DNA of 64,000 bases. It comes from Cordilura impudica (lineage: Eukaryota; Arthropoda; Insecta; Diptera; Scathophagidae). Position 1 is the first letter of the stretch. Every line of letters starts with the position of its first letter. Of the stretch, positions 33,186-45,679 are shown one piece after another. The stretch is taken from the NCBI GenBank assembly GCA_963682025.1, contig OY821519.1:14387571-14451570 (forward strand), given 5' to 3'. A program made the translations under genes and the position numbers. The notes under the pieces are model-generated. The model did no database searches. It saw only the letters and a list, made by a program, of their open reading frames with translations, and had not been told where the DNA came from.

Positions 33186-34730
33186 TTAGTCACTGAAACA
33201 TGTGGCTTGGTTCTCTTCAGTCTTCTGGAGTAGATATATTCGGTACATAAGATGGAAGCTTCTGGGTTGTTCTGATTTCCTGCAAAATTTTTTTATTGCT
33301 TCAGCTTCCAAGATCTCGATGAATTTCATAATTTCTGACATACCAGGGCGCATTTTTAAAGTCCCAAAGGATTTTATTTTGAAGTTTTTCGTAATTTTCC
33401 ATAATGAGTAGCTGGTAACTTTGTATGCCATTAGATTTGGCAATTTGAGATTAAAGTGTAAATTTTTATGCTCTTTTATTTTTTCTGTGTCTAGTTTTGA
33501 TAATCTATTTAGTTCTGTCTTTAACGGGGAATATCTGATATTGGTTCCTTAATTATCTTTTGTTATTAATAAGCGTAAGAATTTCTCTGCTTGAAAATTG
33601 TTTTACTTAGCCTGGCAGATTATTGTATTTTAGATGTTAACTTTTCTGTTTCTTCTTCTATATCATTAATTGTTTCAATAAGATTATCAGATTCAACATT
33701 GTTTTCTAACTGATATTTAAAATATTCCCAGTCAGTTAAGTTGTTTGTTAAATAAACCGTTTTTTTCTTTGGTGCCTAGTTCTCCATTAATATATAAACT
33801 AGCAGATTCTAGTACTCAAAATTCGAGTGCAAATTCTAGGAAATTTTATTTTTTCATTTAATATAGACCCTAAAGGTATGCTACACAATTCAACTCATTT
33901 TAAATGAAGAAAACAAACTCAACACATTAACACAAACACATTAACAAATTTAATAAATACACACATAGCATTGTATAATTTTATGTATATGTTAGTAGCA
34001 ACTTTAAACGATCATAACTCCAAAAAAATATTCCAGACGATGAAAATCTGTAAATCTGGGTAACAGCTAAAAAGAAATACCTTTCAAATGATAAATTTTT
34101 TGTCAAAATCGGGATAAAATTGTGAAACTTGCATCGGTCACAAGAAATCGCCTTGCCTATTAATATTATAGATATATGGGTGAGTGATCGAAATTCATAT
34201 CTGTGCCATCTTCAATGTTCATTTTAGTTTTTGGTATTTGTCTGGCTACAAAAAAGTCGATTTAATCTGGGATCTTATTTTTATCTGTTGGCCAGTATGT
34301 TGGATTGTCTGTGGACATAACATCGCATCCTAGACTATCTATTGCTTTCAATAACTTACGTTCTTTAGTAGTAGTTAAACGAGAATCTCAATTAATATTT
34401 TTTCCATTGAAATCTCCTCAAATTACAAATCGACCTTTATGTTTATTGAACAACTGCAAGTACCTATCGTATTTAATTTTCTTTTTGGTGGGCTATACAA
34501 AGCGGTTATAGAAATATCAGTTCCGCATAGTTTTATAGTTATTGGTGTGGCTTGTAAGTCGGTATAACATGTTTTCTTCTTCTTCATAATGTTCGATAGA
34601 TTCTTTTATTATTATTGCACATCCACCTCTGGCATTACTTACAGAATGGTTTGTGCCATACAGAGAATAATTTTTGAATCAATTTTATTTATATTTTTGT
34701 GGTTTACAATTCCTCAGACCTTTAATACAG
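33186..34730 (-). pseudogene. Jockey-type LINE ORF2 fragment, reverse transcriptase deleted
   Basis: Minus-strand frames from 34730 read NARGGCAIIIKESIEHYE, GDFNGKNIN, DNPTYWPTDKNKIPD, then IDFF and a DHSPI block. These are motifs of the APE-type endonuclease of Jockey-clade LINEs. Past an inserted Helitron come NNLTDWEYFKYQLEN, SYSLWK (the linker before the RT), and then directly LQNKILWDFKNAPWYVRN and EIHRDLG, the block near the end of ORF2. The whole reverse transcriptase between SYSLWK and LQNK is missing. Stops are frequent. Confidence 0.75.
33799..34172 (-). mobile_element. Helitron family H, copy 9, inside the LINE
   Basis: A 374-bp reverse copy. CTAG at 33799 follows A and TATTATAGA at 34172 precedes T. 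It separates the endonuclease and linker parts of the LINE fragment. Confidence 0.88.
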
Positions 34731-35121
34731 CTAGCAGATCCCAGCCCTCGAAATTCGGAAATTTTATTTTTTCATTTAATAAAGACCCTAAAGGTATGCT
34801 AATCAATTGTAGCCAATTAAAAATTCAACACTTTTTAAATATCGATTTTTGTCGCTATTGGTTTATGTCCAAAATTATTTTTCAATTCAACACAATTATT
34901 ATTGTGAATTAAGAAAATAAACTCGCAAACATATTAACAAATTTAATAACATTTTTTTTTAATTTTATGTAGAAAAAATGAAAAAATTTAAAAATCTGTG
35001 TATCTGGTGGACAGCTAAAAAGAAATACCTTTCAAATAACATACGTTTGGTCAAAATCGGGAGAAAACTGTTTAACAAATCATCGATCACTAGAATTCGC
35101 CTTAACTATTAATATTATAGA
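34731..35121 (-). mobile_element. Helitron family H, long variant, copy 10
   Basis: A 391-bp reverse copy. CTAGCAGATCCCAG starts at 34731, right at the end of the recognisable LINE, and the 5' terminus is at 35121. It contains the CACAATTATTATTGTG hairpin of the long subfamily. Part of the hairpin next to CTAG is deleted. Confidence 0.83.
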
Positions 35122-36656
35122 TAATAAATTAAAATCCAAATTATAACTTTCACGTGAAGATCGCACGAGGCCTCCAAAGTTGAATGTACGCATAGGGACA
35201 AAATATTGCGAAAGAGTTAAGAATTTTTTGATTTTTGAAAACTTCACCAAAAAAAATTTGTCTTTAGAGCCAAAAATCGAAACTAATTATTTAGGTACAG
35301 CTTAGTGTTACAACAACTACAACAACAATAATAATTTACAAACATTCACTCTCTTAAATTGAAACTCTTAATATTCAGTCTTTTATTAATAACTTTTCAA
35401 AAATGTATCATCTTGAAATTTACGTTATTTCTAAACACTAAAAAAAAAACTACCACATCATTTCAAATAACAATTGCTGTTCACACTTGTTGTTCAATGT
35501 TATTTTCACACAAAAAAAAAAAAACGACCTAAGAAAAATTAACACATTAGTGTTAATTACAATTGATTCGCTGTAGACGTAGAAAAAATGTCCCCAAAAC
35601 CCACTCTCTCAAATTAAGTGTTAAATAGTTAAACAGAATTATGTGCTGGTAAATTTTTGTAACATCTTTAAAAGTTTAATTTCCATTAAAATATTGTCAA
35701 GACAAATGAAGAAGAAGAAGAAAATTATTACAAACTGCATAAACAATTTGAAATTATTTCGTAGAACAAACGGTAAAAACACTCGTTAACACAACACAAC
35801 CGACAGATAGAGGGACAGACAGACAGACAGGCCGACATTGCCAACAGATGAGAGAGTCAACAAAATTAAAAAAGTAAATTAGTGGAAAAACACTTAAAAG
35901 TTAAGTGAAGAAAAACAATATCATAATTTTAGTAGTAAACACTTTAGAAAATCTTAAAATGTAAATTATTTTGTTTTACCATGAAAGAGAAAAAAGAAAC
36001 ATACAAAATATTTATTTTGCTCAAATAAGATTTTTCTGTTGTAAAAAGAAAACACTAAAAAAATTAATATTCTTGTTTGATTGACTTTATTTGTTGAACT
36101 CTCTTCGGTGTCCAGTTGACGCCGTCTTGTTCAACAAAAATCTCAAATTTTAATTTGACGTTTTAGAGTAGAGTTAAAATATGTAGGCCACCTCTACTTT
36201 ACGTCTTAGTGGCGAATGAAGGTCTTAAACCAAAAAAATTAACCGTACAGCTAAAATAATAATTGTCATACTAAAAAAAAAGAAAAACTTCAATAAGAAA
36301 AAATAAGTTCTTATTAGTTTTTTTAAATTTTAACTTTTTTATCCAAACAGCTGGGAAGCTGGAAAAGGTCCTAAACAAAATCTAAGCTTATGAGCTTATT
36401 ATACCTTACTATCTGTTTTTACCCGGTCTTGCCCGGGATCCATAGGCCTTTGACTTGAAAAATGGTTCACTATGCTTAACAGGCGCTGAGTACTTAGTCC
36501 TTAATGAACCATTCCTCAAAAAAATTAACTTTCTCCCAAAAAATTTGGGGAATTTGTTCATGGTGAAAAAATTCCCCAATGTTAACGTTTTTTGGGAGAA
36601 CAAATTCATTTTTTATTTCAATTAAAAATTTTGTGATTCTTTAATTTAGAACTTTT
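35122..36656. other. Mostly unique AT-rich sequence, possibly host
   Basis: 1.5 kb without a recognised gene. A GACAGACAGACAGACAG tract lies at 35814-35830. At 36400-36610 a GGGGAATTTGTTCA motif and its partial inverse recur, and a CTGAGTACTTAGTCC segment resembles GGACTAAGTGCTGAGCGC at 42214-42231, on the far side of copy D. Confidence 0.35.
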
Positions 36657-39600
36657 GATGTGTAAACATCTATACGCGCAGGGGGGTAAATTTCAAAAAC
36701 AGCGTAACATGTAAGCGTAACATGTGAGCGTAACATGTGAGCGTAACATGTGAGTCGTAAGACAAAATGTGATTGTATTGGTGAAAAAATTATGATATTA
36801 TGATAACCTGTTTGAAAATGAAAAATGAAAAATAAAATTAAAAAAATAAAAATAAAAAAATGAAAAAAAAAAATGAAAAACCAAAAATTAAAAATTATAA
36901 ATTAAAAATTAAAAATTAAAAATTAAAAACTAAAAATTAAAAATTAAAAATTAAAAATTAAAAATTAAAAATTAAAAATTAAAAATTAAAAATTAAAAAT
37001 TAAAAATTAAAAATTAAAAATTAAAAATTAAAAATTAAAAATTAAAAATTAAAAATTAAAAATTAAAAATTAAAAATTAAAAATTAAAAATTAAAAATTA
37101 AAAATTAAAAATTAAAAATTAAAAATTAAAAATTAAAAATTAAAAATTAAAAATTAAAAATCAAAAATTAAAAATTAAAAATTAAAAATTAAAAATTAAA
37201 AATTAAAAATTAAAAATTAAAAATTAAAAATTAAAAATTAAAAATTAAAAATTAAAAATTAAAAATTAAAAATTAAAAATTAAAAATTAAAAATTAAAAA
37301 TTAAAAATTAAAAATTAAAAATTAAAAATTAAAAATTAAAAATTAAAAATTAAAAATTAAAAATTAAAAATTAAAAATTAAAAATTAAAAATTAAAAATT
37401 AAAAATTAAAAATTAAAAATTAAAAATTAAAAATTAAAAATTAAAAATTAAAAATTAAAAATTAAAAATTAAAAATTAAAAATTAAAAATTAAAAATTAA
37501 AAATTAAAAATTAAAAATTAAAAATTAAAAATTAAAAATTAAAAATTAAAAATTAAAAATTAAAAATTAAAAATTAAAAATTAAAAATTAAAAATTAAAA
37601 ATTAAAAATTAAAAATTAAAAATTAAAAATTAAAAATTAAAAATTAAAAATTAAAAATTAAAAATTAAAAATTAAAAATTAAAAATTAAAAATTAAAAAT
37701 TAAAAATTAAAAATTAAAAATTAAAAATTAAAAATTAAAAATTAAAAATTAAAAATTAAAAATTAAAAATTAAAAATTAAAAATTAAAAATTAAAAATTA
37801 AAAATTAAAAATTAAAAATTAAAAATTAAAAATTAAAAATTAAAAATTAAAAATTAAAAATTAAAAATTAAAAATTAAAAATTAAAAATTAAAAATTAAA
37901 AATTAAAAATTAAAAATTAAAAATTAAAAATTAAAAATTAAAAATTAAAAATTAAAAATTAAAAATTAAAAATTAAAAATTAAAAATTAAAAATTAAAAA
38001 TTAAAAATTAAAAATTAAAAATTAAAAATTAAAAATTAAAAATTAAAAATTAAAAATTAAAAATTAAAAATTAAAAATTAAAAATTAAAAATTAAAAATT
38101 AAAAATTAAAAATTAAAAATTAAAAATTAAAAATTAAAAATTAAAAATTAAAAATTAAAAATTAAAAATTAAAAATTAAAAATTAAAAATTAAAAATTAA
38201 AAATTAAAAATTAAAAATTAAAAATTAAAAATTAAAAATTAAAAATTAAAAATTAAAAATTAAAAATTAAAAATTAAAAATTAAAAATTAAAAATTAAAA
38301 ATTAAAAATTAAAAATTAAAAATTAAAAATTAAAAATTAAAAATTAAAAATTAAAAATTAAAAATTAAAAATTAAAAATTAAAAATTAAAAATTAAAAAT
38401 TAAAAATTAAAAATTAAAAATTAAAAATTAAAAATTAAAAATTAAAAATTTAAAAATTAAAAATTAAAAATTAAAAATTAAAAATTAAAAATTAAAAATT
38501 AAAAATTAAAAATTAAAAATTAAAAATTAAAAATTAAAAATTAAAAATTAAAAATTAAAAATTAAAAATTAAAAATTAAAAATTAAAAATTAAAAATTAA
38601 AAATTAAAAATTAAAAATTAAAAATTAAAAATTAAAAATTAAAAATTAAAAATTAAAAATTAAAAATTAAAAATTAAAAATTAAAAATTAAAAATTAAAA
38701 ATTAAAAATTAAAAATTAAAAATTAAAAATTAAAAATTAAAAATTAAAAATTAAAAATTAAAAATTAAAAATTAAAAATTAAAAATTAAAAATTAAAAAT
38801 TAAAAATTAAAAATTAAAAATTAAAAATTAAAAATTAAAAATTAAAAGTTAAAAATTAAAAATTAAAAATTAAAAGTTAAAAATTAAAATTAAAAATTAA
38901 AATTAAAAAAAAAAAAAAAAAATATTAAAAATTAAAAATTAAAAATTAAAAATTAAAAATTAAAAATTAAAAATTAAAAATTAAAAATTAAAAATTAAAA
39001 ATTAAAAATTAAAAATTAAAAATTAAAAATTAAAAATTTAAAAATTAAAAATTAAAAACTAAAAATTAAAAATTAAAAATTAAAAATTAAAAATTAAAAA
39101 TTAAAAATTAAAAATTAAAAATTAAAAATTAAAAATTAAAAATTAAAAATTAAAAATTAAAAATTCAAAATTAAAAATTAAAAATTAAAAATTAAAAATT
39201 AAAAATTAAAAATTAAAAATTAAAAATTAAAAATTAAAAATTAAAAATTAAAAATTAAAAATTAAAAATTAAAAATTAAAAATTAAAAATTAAAAATTAA
39301 AAATTAAAAATTAAAAATTAAAAATTAAAAATTAAAAATTAAAAATTAAAAATTAAAAATTAAAAATTAAAAATTAAAAATTAAAAATTAAAAATTAAAA
39401 ATTAAAAATTAAAAATTAGTAATTAAAAATTAAAAATTAAAAATTAAAAATTAAAAATTAAAAATTAAAAATTAAAAATTAGAAATTAAAAATTAAAAAT
39501 TAAAAATTAAAATTTAAAAATTAAAAATTAAAAATTAAAAATTAAAAATTAAAAATTAAAAATTAAAAATTAAAAATTAAAAATTAAAAATTAAAAATTA

Positions 39601-41483
39601 AAAACTAAAAATTAAAAATTAAAAATTAAAAATTAAAAATTAAAAATTAAAAATTAAAAATTAAAAATTAAAAATTAAAAATTAAAAATTAAAAATTAAA
39701 AATTAAAAATTAAAAATTAAAAATTGAAAATTAAAAATTAAAAATTAAAAATTAAAAATTAAAAATTAAAAATTAAAAATTAAAAATTTAAAATTAAAAA
39801 TTAAAAATTAAAAATTAAAAATTAAAAATTAAAAATTAAAAATTAAAAATTAAAAATTAAAAATTAAAAATTAAAAATTAAAAATTAAAAATTAAAAATT
39901 AAAAATTAAAAATTAAAAATTAAAAATTAAAAATTAAAAATTAAAAATTAAAAATTAAAAATTAAAAATTAAAAATTAAAACTTAAAAATTAAAAATTAA
40001 AAATTAAAAATTAAAAATTAAAAATTAAAAATTAAAAATTAAAAATTAAAAATTAAAAATTAAAAATTAAAAATTAAAAATTAAAAATTAAAAATTAAAA
40101 ATTAAAAATTAAAAATTAAAAATTAAAAATTAAAAATTAAAAATTAAAAATTAAAAATTAAAAATTAAAAATTAAAAATTAAAAATTAAAAATTAAAAAT
40201 TAAAAATTAAAAATTAAAAATTAAAAATTAAAAATTAAAAATTAAAAATTAAAAATTAAAAATTAAAAATTAAAAATTAAAAATTAAAAATTAAAAATTA
40301 AAAATTAAAAACTAAAAATTAAAAATTAAAAATTAAAAATTAAAAATTAAAAATTAAAAATTAAAAATTAAAAATTAAAAATTAAAAATTAAAAATTAAA
40401 AATTAAAAATTAAAAATTAAAAATTAAAAATTAAAAATTAAAAATTAAAAATTAAAAATTAAAAATTAAAAATTAAAAATTAAAAATTAAAAATTAAAAA
40501 TTAAAAATTAAAAATTAAAAATTAAAAATTAAAAATTAAAAATTAAAAATTAAAAATTAAAAATTAAAAATGAAAAATAAAAAATTAAAAATTAAAAATT
40601 AAAAATTAAAAATTAAAAATTAAAACTTAAAAATTAAAAATTAAAAATTAAAAATTAAAAATTAAAAATTAAAAATTAAAAATTAAAAATTAAAAATTAA
40701 AAATTAAAAATTAAAAATTAAAAATTAAAAATTAAAAATTAAAAATTAAAAATTAAAAATTAAAAATTAAAAATTAAAAATTAAAAATTAAAAATTAAAA
40801 ATTAAAAATTGAAAATTAAAAATTAAAAATTAAAAATTAAAAATTAAAAATAAAAAATTAAAAATTAAAAATTAAAAATTAAAAATTAAAAATTTAAAAA
40901 TTAAAAATTAAAAATTAAAAATTAAAAAAAAATTAAAAATTAAAAATTAAAAATGAAAAATGAAAAATTAAAAATGAAACATGAAAAATAAAAAAATGAA
41001 AAATAAAAAGAAAAATGAAAAACGAAAAATTAAAAATGAAAAATAAAAAATGAAAAATAAAAAAAAAAAATAAAAAATTAAAAATGAAAAATGAAAAATA
41101 AAAAATTTAATATAAAAAATTAAAAATAAAAAATGAAAATTGAAAAATAAAAAATGAAAAATAAAAAATGAAAAAAGAAAAATAAAAATTGGAAAATGAA
41201 AAATGAAAAATGAAGAAACAAATTAAAAATTAAAAATAAAAAATAAAATTAAAAATGAAAACCGAAAAATGAAAAACAAAAATTTAAAAATAAAAAATAA
41301 AAAACGAAAAATTAAAAATTAACCGGTTAAAATAATAAATAATAATAAATATTTTTATATTAACAGAGCCCCTGTAGTTGATTGCTATAAGTGATACGCT
41401 TTCTGTTTGATTTTAAGAAAGTGCTATAAAAAAAATCTTTAATTACTAGATGTTTACACATCTCCCCTGCGATCGGACTCATT
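36657..41483 (+). mobile_element. Satellite-bearing HINE-like element, copy D (complete)
   Basis: The left arm starts GATGTGTAAACATCTA, CGCGCAGGGGGGTAAA and includes four tandem copies of a GCGTAACATGTGA-like 13-mer (36710-36760). The right arm reads GCCCCTGTAGTTGATTGCT, TTCTGTTTGATTTTAAG, TAGATGTTTACACATC and GATCGGACTCA. It is 4.8 kb long, mostly satellite. Confidence 0.82.
36888..40970 (+). repeat. Homogeneous heptamer satellite (TTAAAAA)n inside copy D
   Basis: About 4.1 kb of nearly pure TTAAAAA units with scattered single changes and a short poly-A break near 38905-38922. The right flank (40970-41325) returns to the mixed NNAAAAA form, as in copies B and C. Confidence 0.95.
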
Positions 41484-41741
41484 TAATCATTTATTTTATT
41501 TATTTGGTAAACATCAAATATAACGAATCGTTTGCAAATTAAAGGAAGAAGAACTTTTAAAAATTGAATTACTTCATTTAATAAGTGATCATCATTGAGC
41601 AGAGACGTCAAAGAGACGTCAAAAAAAATGAATGCGACGTTTAAAATTGTGCCAAAAGGTTGCTTTAGCAACTGCTTATAGTATATGTAGTTATAGTAAT
41701 TAATGCCCATACGTAGATAAAATTTATCATAAGACTTTTCA

Positions 41742-42085
41742 CTGAGCTGTGTTCCGAGAGCGAGTCGCGTCTGCGTCCGCGGGTTTGGCAGCTACACCCG
41801 TGCTGCCGCGCAGTTGTCGTCAACTTATTTGAATCCCAAAATATATTTTTCAGAACATTCCTATATTTTAGCTGAGCTGTTTTCCGAGAGCGCGTAGCAT
41901 ACGCATCCGCGCGCCCCTTCCGGGCGTTTGGTAGCTACATCAGTGCTGCCGCGCAATTGTTGTCAACCTATTTTAAATGCCAAATTATATTTTTCAGATC
42001 ATCCGATATTTGAGCGCAGCTGTGTTCCGCGAGCGTATCGCATCGCGTCCGCGCGCCTCGCGTCGCTTCCGCGCACCGAAATTAT
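41742..42085 (+). repeat. GC-rich tandem repeat, three units of about 130-140 bp
   Basis: Units start near 41742, 41872 and 42014. Each has a GAGCTGTGTTCCGAGAGCG-like start, a stretch of CG-rich words (TCCGCG, GCGTCCGCG), GGTAGCTACA..CGTGCTGCCGCGCA, and an AT-rich end with ATTTTTCAGA. The third unit is cut short. This is the strongest GC island in the window; no product is suggested. Confidence 0.75.
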
Positions 42086-42239
42086 GCTATTGAAAAAAAT
42101 ACAGATTTTAAATACGTTTACTGAGAGCAGTATGGAGAATTTGTTCATTTCTTTTGGGGACCTTTTTTTAAAAATTTGGGGAATTTTTCTTTTTTTGGGG
42201 AATTTGTTCACTGGGGACTAAGTGCTGAGCGCTTGCTTA

Positions 42240-43240
42240 CCATTACAACTTAGCATGGATTATTTTGAGTGTATGTTGTCTAAAAGTTACGAATTTTAGT
42301 TATTCTAGAGCTTGGGGATATACAGCAATTCTGGTTTTTCCTTCTGGTGCATATACGGAAAGCTTGTGCTAGCTCCCAACTCTAATTGTCTATGAGAAAA
42401 ACAGGGAAATTCTAAATTGCTACCTGCTACCATAAGAGATTGTCCTCTTATGTACGTTATGTTAGGAACAACTTTTTGTGCCATCTCTTGCAATGAAAAA
42501 CCAACTTACAAAAGTCTTCTGGTAGGGGTATTACAGTCGTTTCAGGAGTGGACATTGTTGAGTCGTTTCCGGAGTTTTAAATTCCCTCGACTAAGCTTGT
42601 CGTAGCCGCTGGATTTCTAGACGCACTGGAGTAGATTCAGGCATTTCCGCTTCTATTACAGAGCTTGTCTTGATCTTTGGGCTTCAAGACGTTATTGGGT
42701 TTGTTCAGGTGTTTCAGCATTTCTCTACTCAGATTGTCTAACTCGTTGAGACTCGATACGAATTTGGATCTGATCGGGTTCTCTAGAGTTCTTTTTTGTT
42801 TAAGCCTTTTTACATTTGAGGTAGTACGGCCTATATGCAATGCTTTCAGGTGCAAGGCACAATTGCAAATAGTTCTTTTTCCACCTTTACAACTCATTTA
42901 TATTGTGAAAAAGATGAAATGGAAATATTTGTAGAGGTTGCTTTCCAATGTAGCCAAAAGGCGAGATGGAAATAAATGTAATATTTTGTGTTCCATTGTA
43001 ATTAAAAAGGCGAGATGCAAATATTTATAATCGGAGTAATCCTACAGCGGTATTGAACGTATATCTGTTCGCCCATGAAATAAATCTGCACTAATTTTGG
43101 GGTGTTACAACTTATATAGTAAAAAAGGCAAGACTGGAAAATTTTTAATATGTTGATTTAAAATATTTATTTCATAATGGTGTAAACTCAAGAGTAGTAA
43201 GTAAAGAGATTTGTGCACTAAGTTTTAGGGAAGTCCATTG
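42240..43240. other. Unassigned sequence of mixed composition
   Basis: Minus-strand frames at 42637-42897 and 42305-42493 are open for 86 and 62 codons and less AT-biased than the surroundings, which could mean decayed coding DNA. I recognise no domain. After 42900, short GGCGAGATGGAAATA-like units repeat loosely up to about 43030. Confidence 0.3.
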
Positions 43241-43284
43241 AAAAATTAAAATATATTAATAAACACTAAAAGCGTATATAGAAA

Positions 43285-43740
43285 TTTAAAAAAAGTGGGC
43301 GTGGCCGATAAAAATATATGACGATCTTGCCTGGGATATGAGAATAATATGCAGAAAATTCGAGTAAAACATATAGAAGCATATGTGACCTTCCCTGTGG
43401 TACAGGGAACAAATAACAAATAAAAATTTTTTAACAAATAAAAATTTGTATAGCGAACAAATATACCAAAAAACAGAAAATTAGTTTTATATATAAAGTG
43501 GGCGGAAAAGTAGGCGTGGCCGGTAAGAAGCATATGTCGACCTTACCTGTACCAAATTTCAGAGAAAACCGTCATCAAACAAAAATGAATTGTATATAAA
43601 AAGTGGGCGCAAAAGTAGGCGTGCCGGTAATGGCGACCTTTCCTGGGATATAGAGATCGTGTGTACCAAATTTCAGGGAAATCCATTGAAAAATAAAAAT
43701 TTGTATAGCGGTCAAGCAAACAAAAAAAAAACAAACAGAA
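43285..43740. repeat. Diverged tandem repeat with AAAAGTGGGCG core
   Basis: Three units carry AAAGTGGGCG...GTAGGCGTGGCCGGTAA cores near 43293, 43496 and 43601, then GACCTT-CCTG, ACCAAATTTCAG and AAATAAAAATTTGTATAG. It recalls the core at 3940-4265. Confidence 0.55.
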
Positions 43741-43751
43741 AATTAATTTTA

Positions 43752-44934
43752 TCTATAATATAAATAGGCTAGGCGGTTTCTTGTGACTGATGTTTTGTTC
43801 TACCGTTTTATCCCGATTTTGACCAAACGTATATTATTTGAAAGGTATTTCTTTTTAGCTGATTTGCAGATTTACGAATTTTGAAATTTTTTCCTTTATT
43901 TTGAGTAAATTGCATTTAAAGTTGCTACTAGCACATACATAAAATTATACAATGCTATGTGTGTGTTTAGTAAATCTGTTAATGTGTTTGTAATAAAAAT
44001 GAGATTGTTTTTGTGTTGATTTGTGAATTGGCTATAATTGTTTAGCATACTTTTAGGGTCTTTATTTAATGAAAAAACAAGTAAGAAAATTATAGTCGGT
44101 CTAGACCGACTATACGATACCCTATACCATGCGTTTAGAGACTATATCTCTCAGGCCGAACTAACTGGATATAGAAAATAAGCATAAACCAAATTTGAGT
44201 GGGATTTTTATTAATTTTTTTGGCTGCAGATATGAAAAAGTTCATATCGGATGCTATATCTATATGGGGACTAGGCCCAAAAATGGACCGATCCTGACCA
44301 TGTTTGGTAAGATTTCTTGTATTTTGCAAAGATATATACAAACAAAATTTGAGAAGAATCAGTGCAATATTTTTGTTTTTTGAAAGATTTAAGTGAAGAT
44401 CGGGAAGCAGCTCTATATGGGGCCTATGACTAAGAGTTGTCCCATAGGGATCATTTTTGGACTACTGGATAATGGATGTAATAAACACATACAAACCCAA
44501 TTTGGATAAGATTTATATGCTAATTTGAATTTTATGGCAATCTATGTCGATTTTATAGGGGTCATTTGTATGGGGACTAGGTCTGAACATGGACCGAATT
44601 TCACCAATTTCAATAGAGTTCATCCTATGACTGATGAAATCGTATGTACCAAATTTTATCAAAATATATCCATATTTGCGACTTGTAGTTTGATTTCAAG
44701 GTTTACATGGACACACAGACGGATGGACGGACGGACGGACGGACGGACATCGTTAAATCGAATCAGATATTGATTCTGATTCGATCGGTATAATTAAAGA
44801 TGGGTCTAGGTAAAATATTTTTGGTAGTTACAAACAGCAGCACAAAGTCATTATACCCAAACCACATAGTGGTATAGGGTATAATAAAAATTTCTAGAAT
44901 TTGCGCTCGAATTTCGAGGGCTGGAATCTGCTAG
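43752..44934 (+). mobile_element. Helitron family H, copy 11, split by element M2
   Basis: It begins TCTATAATATAAATAGG after A and ends CTGCTAG before T. Without the inserted 44078-44882 it is 378 bp, the usual length. The insertion lies in the AAAAAATAAAATTT stretch near the 3' end. Confidence 0.9.
44078..44882 (+). mobile_element. mini-me-like element M2 (complete), nested in a Helitron
   Basis: It begins CAAGTAAGAAAATTATAGTC with the perfect palindrome AGTCGGTCTAGACCGACT, then ATACCCTATACCA. It ends ACCACATAGTGGTATAGGGT. The 13-bp ATACCCTATACCA/TGGTATAGGGTAT pair forms subterminal inverted repeats. A (GGAC)n tract lies near 44718-44747, followed by TCTGATTCGATCGGTATAAT. It has no coding capacity. 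The layout resembles DINE-1/mini-me elements. Confidence 0.72.
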
Positions 44935-44943
44935 TATATATAA

Positions 44944-45665
44944 ATACCATTATGCGGTTTGCGTATAATGACCTTGTGCTGCTGCTTATAACTATCAAAA
45001 ACATTTGACCTAGACCCATCTTTAATTATATCGATCGGGCCAGAATCACTTTCGATTTAGCGCTGTCCGTCCGTCCGTCTGTGTATCCATGTAAACCTTG
45101 TAATCAAACTACAGGTCGCAAATATTAATATATTTCAATGAAATTTGGTATATAAGCTTTTATCGGCCTTAGGATAATCACTATTGAAATTGCTGAAATT
45201 CGGTTCATGTTCAGATCTAGTCCCCATACAAATGACCCCTATGAAACCGACATAAATTGCCATAAGATCCAAATTATCATATAGATCTTAGTCAAATTGG
45301 GTTTGTATGTGTTATTTATTATATCCATTAATCAGTAGTCCGAAAATAATCCTTAAGGACAATTCTTAGTCATAGGCCCCATATAGGGCTGCTTCCCGAT
45401 CTTCACCTAAATCTATCAAAAAACAAAATTATTGCACAGATTTTTTTCAAATTTGGTTTGTATATATTTTTTCCAAATATAAGTGACTTTGCCAAATATG
45501 GTCAGGATCGGTCCATTTTTCGACCTAGTCCCCATATAAATATAGCATCCGATATGAACTTTTTCCTATATGCAGCCAAAAAATATTAATAACAATGCCA
45601 CTCGAATTTGGTTTGTGCATATTTTCTATATTGAATTAGTTGGACTGAAGAGATAGGGTATCGTA
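44944..45665 (-). mobile_element. mini-me-like element M3
   Basis: A reverse copy of the M2 family, lying tail-to-tail with it: ATACCATTATGCGGTTTGCG at the left, CTGTCCGTCCGTCCGTCTG near 45063, and GATAGGGTATCGTAA at the right. The opening palindrome is lost. Confidence 0.7.
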
Positions 45666-45679
45666 ATTGTTTATTATTA

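Noticed and set aside
34589..34912. Open frames lying across Helitron copies (34589-34912, 54435-54728, 50232-50420, 61030-61212, 9693-9899)
   Set aside because: They lie within or across the non-coding Helitron family, are not maintained between copies and show no motif.
36888..40970. CRISPR array or telomeric repeat
   Set aside because: The units have no spacers, so it is not CRISPR, and TTAAAAA differs from TTAGG-type telomeric repeats. It lies inside a dispersed element with defined arms.
42305..42897. Minus-strand frames that could be a decayed gag-like or host exon
   Set aside because: No zinc knuckle, protease or other motif could be found; kept only as unassigned sequence.
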